Assembly: GCA_964526475.1 (NCBI GenBank)
Contig: CAZGKF010000083.1
Span: 1 to 7,684, forward strand
Direction of reading: 5' to 3'
DNA: 7,684 bases
Source: CAYVTV01 sp964526475
GTDB taxonomy: Bacteria; Bacteroidota; Bacteroidia; Bacteroidales; GCA-2748055
The notes beneath the pieces are model-generated. The model did no database searches. It had not been told where the DNA came from and saw only the letters and a list, made by a program, of their open reading frames with translations. Below are positions 1 to 4,754 of this stretch, piece after piece (within the stretch, counting starts at the first letter, position 1; each line of letters begins with the position of its first letter). The translations under genes were made by a program, and so were the position numbers.

Positions 1-18
1 ACATCTAACGCATCTTAA

Positions 19-62
19 CCCAGGGCGTTGCCCTGGGCTGAGTTAAACTGCCCTTTCAGGGC
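19..62. repeat. Paired REP-like hairpins at the left edge
   Basis: Two GC-rich stem-loops sit close together in AT-rich DNA. The first is CCCAGGGC (19-26), loop GTT, GCCCTGGG (30-37), a perfect 8-bp stem. The second is GCCCT (50-54), loop TTC, AGGGC (58-62), a perfect 5-bp stem. They share the core GCCCT/AGGGC. Tandem related hairpins of this kind look like a REP-type dispersed intergenic repeat. No U-tract follows either stem, so a role as an intrinsic terminator is less likely. The family assignment is inference; only the stems are seen directly. Confidence 0.6.
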
Positions 63-90
63 GAGAAATACAAGTAAATTTTGAAAAGAA

Positions 91-193
91 CTTTTAATTT
101 GTAAGTATACCAAAATCATTATTGACTTTTTAGACACCCTCTTTATCCCTGCGAAAGCCTGTCATTAGAAGCGATAGCGAGATATCTCCTTTC
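91..193. repeat. Composite dispersed repeat, copy A (left arm missing)
   Basis: This stretch shares ordered blocks with 4041-4144 at nearly identical spacing. It has CTTTTAATTTGTAA at 91-104 (CTTTCAATTTGTAA at 4041-4054), then CTTTTTAGACACCCTC at 126-141 (one mismatch to 4076-4091), then a unit beginning TGTCATT at 160 and ending with TCTCCTTTC at 193 (unit at 4111-4144 in the other copy). The first two blocks are 51 nt end to end in both copies, without a gap. The palindrome GAGATATCTC lies at 179-188. The matching left inverted arm seen at 4005-4020 is absent here, so the copy looks truncated or overwritten by the hairpins at 19-62. It contains no coding potential. Confidence 0.55.
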
Positions 194-208
194 AATTAGC
201 AAGGTCGC

Positions 209-243
209 TGTCATTGATAACGGCTGGTGAGGGGTCTGCTCTC
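209..243. repeat. Second dispersed-repeat unit next to copy A
   Basis: The unit begins TGTCATT, like the one at 160, and contains GTGAGGGGTCT followed by GCTCTC. That closely resembles AGTGAGGGGTCTCCTCTC at 4127-4144. It therefore appears to be another member of the same short repeat family, placed about 50 nt after the unit at 160. The similarity is seen directly; calling it a genome-wide dispersed repeat is inference from the general look of Bacteroidota intergenic repeats. Confidence 0.45.
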
Positions 244-350
244 AGTCAGCATTCGGCTCTTTCATTCCCAAATAATGCACTCAAAAAGGGAACTCCCCAA
301 ACAGAATCAAAGAGAAATTGCTCTTTACCAAAGAACTTTGAATAAAATCG

Positions 351-383
351 GGTTCTACCCGGCTATGGGTAAAACCGTTTTTT
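351..383 (+). terminator. Terminator-like stem-loop with T-tract
   Basis: Arms 351-360 and 367-376 pair over ten positions with one mismatch (C355/A372): GGTT and TACCC pair with GGGTA and AACC around the 6-nt loop GGCTAT. On the plus strand the stem is followed by G and six Ts (378-383), the form of an intrinsic terminator. Read on the minus strand it is followed by CGATTTTATTC, a weaker tract, so it could also stop transcripts leaving the phosphatase gene about 220 nt upstream on that strand. No plus-strand gene that would need it is visible in this window. Stem strength is modest and no folding energy was computed. Confidence 0.4.
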
Positions 384-594
384 AATTACGTAATATTTTT
401 TATACCTTTAGTGTGTATCATAATATTAGTGTTTGGAAACAATGTTAATATACTAATATTTAGAATATTAATTTAATTGTCATGCTGCTTTTTTTATTCG
501 TTGTTACTTTATTTTTAACAAGTTGAGCATCTGCGAAACTTTAGTAAATTAACAAACAGAGTATATAAATAGATTTCTTAATTTAAGTTCATTA
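384..594. other. AT-rich intergenic stretch with an inverted repeat
   Basis: This is the region downstream of the minus-strand phosphatase gene. I see no gene in it. It contains a perfect 9-bp inverted repeat, AATATTAGT at 422-430 and ACTAATATT at 452-460, enclosing TGTTTGGAAACA (430-441), which is itself a small palindrome. A further imperfect dyad, TTGTTAC/TTAACAA, spans 501-521. No convincing intrinsic terminator lies directly after the phosphatase stop codon, so its transcript may run to the stem at 351-376 or end by another mechanism. The strong AT bias makes chance dyads likely. Confidence 0.4.
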
Positions 595-1779
595 TTACAA
601 ATATTCAATCTTCACTTCTTTAAGGAATTTATCTTCAAGTAGTTTCCCCATCCTTTTTACAACTGTTCTTCTTATTTCAAGGTCAACCGGAAGACTTGGG
701 TCCTGATGAGCAATGTTAATACGTGTTCCTATAATGAAGTGTATCTCATCGCTTTCACGGAAGAAATTCACTATACGGTCGGCGGGGCCTTTTCCGGTAG
801 GGGAGGAACTGTTAAATTCTTTCAGTAACCTGGTGGCTTTGGTTAATGTGAGAATACCTTCGGTCACAAGGTCAATACCCTTCATATATGATACGGGCGG
901 TAGTTCAGGATCATCGAATGTGAAACTGTCTTCTATTTCCACACCAAGTTGTCTGGAAATAATATCAGCAGTTGTAGCACCACAGATTATCTTCTTTCCT
1001 TTATATTCCCTGACTATTTTTCCCAGCTCAGCATCCTTGTCCTCTTCATAGGGAGGCCCTGTGCAAACGAGAAGTTTACGTGGTTCCCTGAAATAAATGG
1101 TAGCACAACTTGAATCATCTTTACTGTAATACCCGTCATTCTTATTAGCCATATTAACTGCCTTGTTGCCCAGACGTCTTGCTGAGATTTGCAGGTTGTT
1201 TTCAATCAGTTTCAGAAGGTATTCTGACATGCTTTCAGTTCCCCATCCAAATGGAAATTCTTCTTTTCCCAAACCCGATTGGGTAATTCCATCTGAAACC
1301 AGCACAATTCTGTCTTCTTTCTGTGGATAAAAGCTACATGTGCGGATCTCTTTCCCGGAATTTCTTTCACTTTTCATAATAATACAGTTCCAATGAGGAT
1401 TAAAAGGTTTATTACCTCTTAAGATCAAAGCAGGTGGATTGTCATATTCAAGAATATTAACATTTCCGTTATCCTCTATATCCACAATGGTAAATGTAGC
1501 ATAGCTCATTTTCCTCTCGCTGCATACCGGGAGAGTATTCATGATGATTTCAGCGATCTTCTCAGGTTCCTTGTGTTCCATGGTAAAGTTTAACGCCATG
1601 GTGGAAGTAAGGGTGGCCAGTACATTTGCTTTCACCCCATGTCCCATACCGTCAGAAAGGACAATAATTGTACGTTTTTCTTCCTTTATCCGCCGGGAGA
1701 TAAATACATCACCGCAGATTCTTTCTTCACCGTAATTTTTTTGAGCACAGTGAACTTCTATATGGATCCTTTCGTTCAC
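595..1779 (-). CDS. SpoIIE/PP2C-type serine phosphatase, hydrogenase-associated
   Basis: The protein has 394 residues. Residues 1-235 form a PP2C-like SpoIIE phosphatase domain: GD at 23-24, the LSDGMGHG metal-binding motif at 41-48 (D43), LVSDGITQSG at 160-169 (D163), and the closing acidic pair in SKDDSSCATIYF at 219-230. These aspartates are expected to bind Mn/Mg and remove phosphate from Ser/Thr of a partner, usually an anti-anti-sigma-type protein. Residues 235-394 form a separate extension of unknown function, with GKKIICGATTADIISRQLG at 261-279 and a GIDLVTEGIL block at 301-310. Similar extensions occur in SpoIIE proteins of clostridial hydrogenase clusters, from memory of the family. 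The start is GTG at 1779-1777, overlapping the hydS stop TGA as GTGA, so translation is probably coupled. The next in-frame ATG, at codon 45, falls inside the catalytic motif and would destroy it. No kinase or anti-sigma partner is encoded in this window. It is probably cytosolic, with no membrane segments seen. Confidence 0.85.
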   Translation of the reverse strand: MNERIHIEVHCAQKNYGEERICGDVFISRRIKEEKRTIIVLSDGMGHGVKANVLATLTSTMALNFTMEHKEPEKIAEIIMNTLPVCSERKMSYATFTIVDIEDNGNVNILEYDNPPALILRGNKPFNPHWNCIIMKSERNSGKEIRTCSFYPQKEDRIVLVSDGITQSGLGKEEFPFGWGTESMSEYLLKLIENNLQISARRLGNKAVNMANKNDGYYSKDDSSCATIYFREPRKLLVCTGPPYEEDKDAELGKIVREYKGKKIICGATTADIISRQLGVEIEDSFTFDDPELPPVSYMKGIDLVTEGILTLTKATRLLKEFNSSSPTGKGPADRIVNFFRESDEIHFIIGTRINIAHQDPSLPVDLEIRRTVVKRMGKLLEDKFLKEVKIEYL

Positions 1780-3638
1780 TTCTTGTCTTTACGACTATCA
1801 GATTTGTAAAATTCAATAATGGAATTCAGCATCTGTTCAGTTTCTGAGGCTCCTTCACCCAAAAGAAACCCGATTTGCTGTACCATTGAAAGATTTTTGT
1901 CAATAGCTTCCCCAACCCGCTTAATAACTTCTTCTTTTCTTACTTCAGGAGAATACATATCCCTTAATACTGCACCAACGATCTTCCCTTTGCGTATAAT
2001 AAAAACGCTTACATTCAGAAGCCTTTCTTCAAAATTTATGTCACGGTTCTGGATATTTTCATTGTTTGCCAGAACATAACTGAAAAGATTATAAATGTTA
2101 TAAGGAAGAAGGGTTTTCAGGTCTGCTCCCGACAGTCCCGGGATTATTTCGTTGATTTCTTTTGCTTCAGCACCAAGGAAGTCTATAAAACTATTGTTTG
2201 CCTGGATGATTTTAAGTTTTTCATTCAGGATAACAATTCCTGAAGGAAGCTTTTGCAGCATCCCATTTACGATATCGGAGGCTTCCCTTGCAAGTTCTTT
2301 TTCCTTTTGTGCTATTTTTTCCGATTCGCGCAATGCCTGTTCGGCCTGGGCCAGTTTTTCGTTACTAATTTTTAATGATTGGATATAGTCCTGCCTGTTT
2401 TTCGCCGTATATGACTTACACATTTCAGGGATAACGATACCCTGAGCTATTGCGACAGCAAATTCACGACAGGTATTAAAACCGCATGCCCCACACCCGC
2501 TGTCTGTATCACAGTCTTTTTTTAAATCTTCCATTATTTCCTTAATCCTTTGTTCTGTAGGAAAGGGAAGTCTTTGATCATCATTTTTATAATTCCTTTC
2601 AAATGAAAGCGAAGAAAATTCCGAAATGTTTTTCTCCCATTCTTCTTTGTTGAAATTTTTCAGTCTTTTCCTTGTGTATTCCTTTACATTTGTATGTCTG
2701 GTATATCGCTGGCCACTTTTACTGGTGCCTGCTCCCATAAGGTATTCGGAATAGAAAATATTGAAGTGTGATTTGATTTTTTCTATCTCAAGAAGAAATT
2801 CGCTGAGGGCTTCCTTCATCTCTTTTTCTCCTTCCACAGTAGTTACATTACCAGTAAGAAGATCATCATTGATCCCGCCAGCCTGTATTATTCCCCTGGC
2901 AATAGGGAAGAGCGCACCGGTATAACCTGTAGGTGAATCAAAATCGCTGAATTCAACCTGCTTTTCATCTATCCCGGATTCTGCAAAAAGTTTTCTTAAT
3001 TCAGTAAAAGTTAACACTGAGTCAATTATTCCATCTCCTTCACCCTTTTCATTCTTTGCCTTATGTGCTATTAACGGACTGATATAAACTACTTTATAAT
3101 CTCTGCCGTATTTTTTTCTCAGAACCTTTGCCGTAGTCATTGCAGGGCTGACCAATGGAGCGAGGTTAGGGATAAGCTCAGGCTGGTATTTCTGAATATA
3201 CGAGATTACAACCGGGCAGTTAGCCATAATAAAATATTTCCCTCTGAACTCTTTAAAAAGCTTATGGTACTCTTTGGCAAGCATATCCACACCGAATGAT
3301 ACTTCCACAACAAGCTTGAAACCGAGTCCGCGGATCATTTTCACAAATTTCCGGTAATCAGTAATATCTGAGAATTCCCCGGCAATAGCAGGATCAAGAA
3401 GTGCGGCAACCGGTAATTCCGATTTCAGCAGTTTCATGGTTTCTTCCCTTGAGTCGTGGTAAGTGATAGCTTCCGGGAGGCAGGCTTCAATGCAAGTTCC
3501 GCATCCGATGCAACGGTTTTCCATTATTACAGGATATGCATTATCCGGTCTGACCTGGATTGCATCAACAGGACACACCCTTACACAGGCATAACATGCA
3601 GTACACTTTTTATCTGTTATTTCCAGTAATGGTTTCAA
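1776..3638 (-). CDS. hydS: HydS-type Fe-S/PAS sensor with degenerate hydrogenase domain
   Basis: The protein has 620 residues. Two [4Fe-4S] motifs lie at C12/C15/C18/C22 and C43/C46/C49/C53. Residues about 75-330 resemble the H-domain of [FeFe] hydrogenases of the sensory group D. A further Fe-S domain has C376, C382, C385, C390 and C407 in the CxxCx4C...C pattern. A helical, probably coiled-coil linker (about 411-455), a PAS domain (about 456-560) and a helical tail (564-610) follow. Only one expected H-cluster ligand remains: NCP at 140-142 gives C141. L2 reads ISPLIAHKAK (186-195), with L189 where Cys is usual. L3 reads YSEYLMGAG (296-304), lacking both Cys. It is therefore probably not a hydrogenase but a redox or ligand sensor acting on the phosphatase encoded next. 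No HATPase or output kinase domain is present. The start is TTG at 3638-3636; an in-frame TAA lies two codons upstream, and the next Met (39) would remove the first cluster. It begins 10 nt after the ferredoxin stop. Confidence 0.85.
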   Translation of the reverse strand: MKPLLEITDKKCTACYACVRVCPVDAIQVRPDNAYPVIMENRCIGCGTCIEACLPEAITYHDSREETMKLLKSELPVAALLDPAIAGEFSDITDYRKFVKMIRGLGFKLVVEVSFGVDMLAKEYHKLFKEFRGKYFIMANCPVVISYIQKYQPELIPNLAPLVSPAMTTAKVLRKKYGRDYKVVYISPLIAHKAKNEKGEGDGIIDSVLTFTELRKLFAESGIDEKQVEFSDFDSPTGYTGALFPIARGIIQAGGINDDLLTGNVTTVEGEKEMKEALSEFLLEIEKIKSHFNIFYSEYLMGAGTSKSGQRYTRHTNVKEYTRKRLKNFNKEEWEKNISEFSSLSFERNYKNDDQRLPFPTEQRIKEIMEDLKKDCDTDSGCGACGFNTCREFAVAIAQGIVIPEMCKSYTAKNRQDYIQSLKISNEKLAQAEQALRESEKIAQKEKELAREASDIVNGMLQKLPSGIVILNEKLKIIQANNSFIDFLGAEAKEINEIIPGLSGADLKTLLPYNIYNLFSYVLANNENIQNRDINFEERLLNVSVFIIRKGKIVGAVLRDMYSPEVRKEEVIKRVGEAIDKNLSMVQQIGFLLGEGASETEQMLNSIIEFYKSDSRKDKK

Positions 3639-3648
3639 TTCTTATATG

Positions 3649-3909
3649 CTAAGTATTTTGCAATTTACCTAATTCTTTTTCAAGTATTTCCAAAACGTAT
3701 TGATCAGTAAGCTGTTCATAAATATTGTCATCTATTTTTAAAACCGGCCCCATACTGCATTTCCCAAAACAGTGATTTCCCCTGAATTTCACTTTCCCCT
3801 CCAGCTTATGTTCTTTAATATAGTCCTGGATAAGAGAGAGAGTCTTCCGGTTACCCCTTGCGAAACAGGAGCTCCCAAGACAAATAGTAAGTTCCTTTAT
3901 TTTAATCAT
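3649..3909 (-). CDS. Thioredoxin-like [2Fe-2S] ferredoxin, first gene of the regulatory operon
   Basis: This 86-residue protein carries the four-cysteine signature of thioredoxin-fold [2Fe-2S] ferredoxins (the NuoE/HydC C-terminal fold): C10-x4-C15 in CLGSSC and C47-x3-C51 in CFGKC, followed by GPVLKID (54-60). It has no other domain, signal peptide or membrane segment, so it should be a soluble cytosolic electron carrier. It starts with ATG at 3909 and has no Shine-Dalgarno sequence. It leads the operon with hydS and the phosphatase gene, only 10 nt before hydS. Its natural partners are therefore either the HydS sensor (relaying electrons) or the hydrogenase. It aligns well with HydB residues 44-120, where the four cysteines are lost. 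Whether it stands in for that domain is inference. Confidence 0.88.
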   Translation of the reverse strand: MIKIKELTICLGSSCFARGNRKTLSLIQDYIKEHKLEGKVKFRGNHCFGKCSMGPVLKIDDNIYEQLTDQYVLEILEKELGKLQNT

Positions 3910-3937
3910 TTATTTGTTTGTGCTCATTTACTGATTT

Positions 3938-3945
3938 CAAAGTTA
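3938..3945 (-). promoter_or_regulatory. Candidate -7 box for the regulatory operon
   Basis: On the minus strand this reads TAACTTTG, a full match to the Bacteroidota -7 consensus TAnnTTTG. It lies 28 bp upstream of the ferredoxin ATG, implying a leader of roughly 20 nt. No clear TTTG -33 element is seen at the expected distance upstream (about 3965-3975), so the call rests on the -7 box alone and could be a chance match in AT-rich DNA. Confidence 0.4.
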
Positions 3946-4004
3946 ATAATATTCATGAAAAATTATGGATGATCCACCTCGCAGAGAGAAATTTTGAAGG
4001 GCAG

Positions 4005-4091
4005 GAGGCTGTCTAAAAAGCCTTATGACTTTAGAATTCACTTTCAATTTGTAATCTATTAATTCAATGATTAGTCTTTTTAGACAGCCTC
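4005..4091. mobile_element. MITE-like element with perfect 16-bp terminal inverted repeats
   Basis: GAGGCTGTCTAAAAAG at 4005-4020 is the exact reverse complement of CTTTTTAGACAGCCTC at 4076-4091. The 55-nt AT-rich interior cannot encode a transposase. Long perfect terminal arms around a short non-coding core are typical of a miniature inverted-repeat element mobilised in trans by an IS; the arm sequence resembles IS ends, but I cannot name the family. No clear target-site duplication is seen in the flanks. A right-end copy with one mismatch lies at 126-141. It sits between the two divergent promoters, and its long hairpin could separate them or attenuate a transcript. Confidence 0.6.
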
Positions 4092-4095
4092 TCCT

Positions 4096-4144
4096 ACACC
4101 AGAAATTCGGTGTCACCCCGAACGTCAGTGAGGGGTCTCCTCTC
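4096..4144. repeat. Dispersed repeat with small hairpins, copy B
   Basis: Directly after the right arm of the MITE-like element come ACACC (4096-4100) pairing with GGTGT (4109-4113), and ACCCC (4115-4119) pairing with GGGGT (4132-4136). The two possible stems compete only through adjacent bases. The TGTCA...GTGAGGGGTCTCCTCTC layout from 4111 matches the units starting at 160 and 209. The order of MITE end then repeat unit, about 20 nt apart, is the same at both sites, so the two parts probably travel or recur as one composite. Confidence 0.5.
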
Positions 4145-4182
4145 GAATAGCAGCTTGACTGTTTATTTCAACACTTTGCTGT

Positions 4183-4223
4183 ATAACATTGTTATATTTA
4201 TAACATTGTTTTATGAATAACAA
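4183..4223. promoter_or_regulatory. Tandem Rex-like operator array upstream of hydC
   Basis: ATAACA recurs at 4183, 4200 and 4217, and TTGTT at 4189 and 4206, a strict 17-bp period. Read as palindromes, this gives two abutting 18-mers. TTGTTATATTTATAACAT (4189-4206) and TTGTTTTATGAATAACAA (4206-4223) each match 11 of the 14 fixed positions of the Rex consensus TTGTTAAnnnnTTAACAA. The first contains the perfect dyad TGTTATA-TT-TATAACA (4190-4205). The second overlaps the expected -33 region of the hydC promoter, a position suited to repression. Rex releases DNA when NADH is high and is known to control fermentation and hydrogenase genes in other anaerobes. A CRP/FNR-family site is the main alternative. 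No rex gene is in this window. Confidence 0.5.
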
Positions 4224-4233
4224 TACATATTAT

Positions 4234-4241
4234 TATATTTG
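4234..4241 (+). promoter_or_regulatory. Candidate Bacteroidota -7 promoter box for hydCBA
   Basis: TATATTTG is a full match to TAnnTTTG. The -33 position falls around 4208-4215, where TTTTATG is only a partial match to TTTG. Transcription would begin near 4248, giving a leader of about 40 nt to the hydC ATG at 4287. The downstream edge of the operator array is 10 bp away, so a bound repressor would block polymerase. Confidence 0.55.
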
Positions 4242-4286
4242 TAGATAACTTGCATAGGGTATTGTGTCAAAGCATAATAAAAAAAA

Positions 4287-4754
4287 ATGATAGAAATACG
4301 GAATTTGCTTGAGAAATATCCGGACCTTAATCGTGATTGTCTCATACCTATACTTCAGGATGTACAGGATATAAAGGGGTATATCTCTGAAGATTCGATA
4401 AAACAGGTAAGTGAGTATCTGGGTTTGCCAATGAGCAAAATATATGGTCTGGCAACATTTTATAACCAGTTCCGGTTTTCTCCTCCGGGGAAATATCATA
4501 TTCAGATATGTCATGGTACTTCATGTCACATGAAAGGAGGTGGCAGACTTCTTAAAGAGATCAGAAAGCTTTTGCAGATAGATGATGGAGAAGTAAGTCG
4601 TGATCGTTTATTCAGCCTCGAGGTTTTATCCTGTATAGGTGCCTGTGGGCAGTCACCTGTAGTGTGTATTAACGGAGAATATTTCTCCCGGGTTGATGGA
4701 AAAAAACTTCAGGAAATTATCAGTTTTTACAAAGAACTGGAGGAAAGAAAATGA
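4287..4754 (+). CDS. hydC: [FeFe] hydrogenase subunit HydC (NuoE-like, [2Fe-2S])
   Basis: At 155 residues this is the normal length for the NuoE-like subunit of soluble trimeric hydrogenases. An N-terminal helical part (1-65, with YPDLNRDCLIPILQDVQ at 11-27 and GLATFYNQF at 54-62) precedes a thioredoxin-fold ferredoxin domain. That domain has all four [2Fe-2S] ligands: C75 and C80 (CHGTSC), C116 and C120 (CIGAC). It passes electrons between the HydB flavin and the rest of the complex in the cytosol. The start is ATG at 4287, with an in-frame TAA at 4278-4280 ruling out an extension. No Shine-Dalgarno sequence precedes it, only a run of As (4279-4287), as is usual in Bacteroidota. Its stop overlaps the hydB start in ATGA, so the two are likely translated together. 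A role as a complex I subunit is unlikely because no other nuo genes are present and hydA follows. Confidence 0.93.
   Translation: MIEIRNLLEKYPDLNRDCLIPILQDVQDIKGYISEDSIKQVSEYLGLPMSKIYGLATFYNQFRFSPPGKYHIQICHGTSCHMKGGGRLLKEIRKLLQIDDGEVSRDRLFSLEVLSCIGACGQSPVVCINGEYFSRVDGKKLQEIISFYKELEERK
4739..4743 (+). promoter_or_regulatory. Shine-Dalgarno site inside the hydC end, for hydB
   Basis: GGAGG lies 7 nt before the hydB ATG, within the last codons of hydC. It is a near-ideal Shine-Dalgarno sequence, in contrast to hydC, which has none. Together with the ATGA overlap it supports 4751 as the hydB start and suggests re-initiation by ribosomes finishing hydC. Confidence 0.6.

Noticed and set aside
283..298. 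Possible minus-strand terminator (GGGGAGTTCCC then TTTTT)
   Set aside because: The stem is only 3-4 bp with a very short loop, and it lies about 300 nt past the phosphatase stop.
501..521. TTGTTAC...TTAACAA dyad resembling a Rex box
   Set aside because: The half-sites fit, but the total length is 21 bp, not 18, and it lies downstream of a gene end with no promoter for a gene in this window.
1..594. Search for a gene, tRNA or CRISPR array
   Set aside because: No frame with a plausible protein, no tRNA cloverleaf and no regularly spaced repeats were seen; only hairpins and degraded repeats.
713..1051. 112-residue plus-strand open frame inside the phosphatase gene
   Set aside because: It is antisense to the conserved C-terminal part of the phosphatase, with no start signal or recognisable protein features.
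1776..3638. Calling HydS a histidine kinase because of its PAS domain
   Set aside because: The protein ends with a helical tail after the PAS domain; no H-box or HATPase motifs are present.
4233..4514. 93-residue minus-strand open frame over the hydC start
   Set aside because: It is antisense to hydC and its strongly supported NuoE-like protein, and its translation shows no domain-like pattern. It is a shadow frame.
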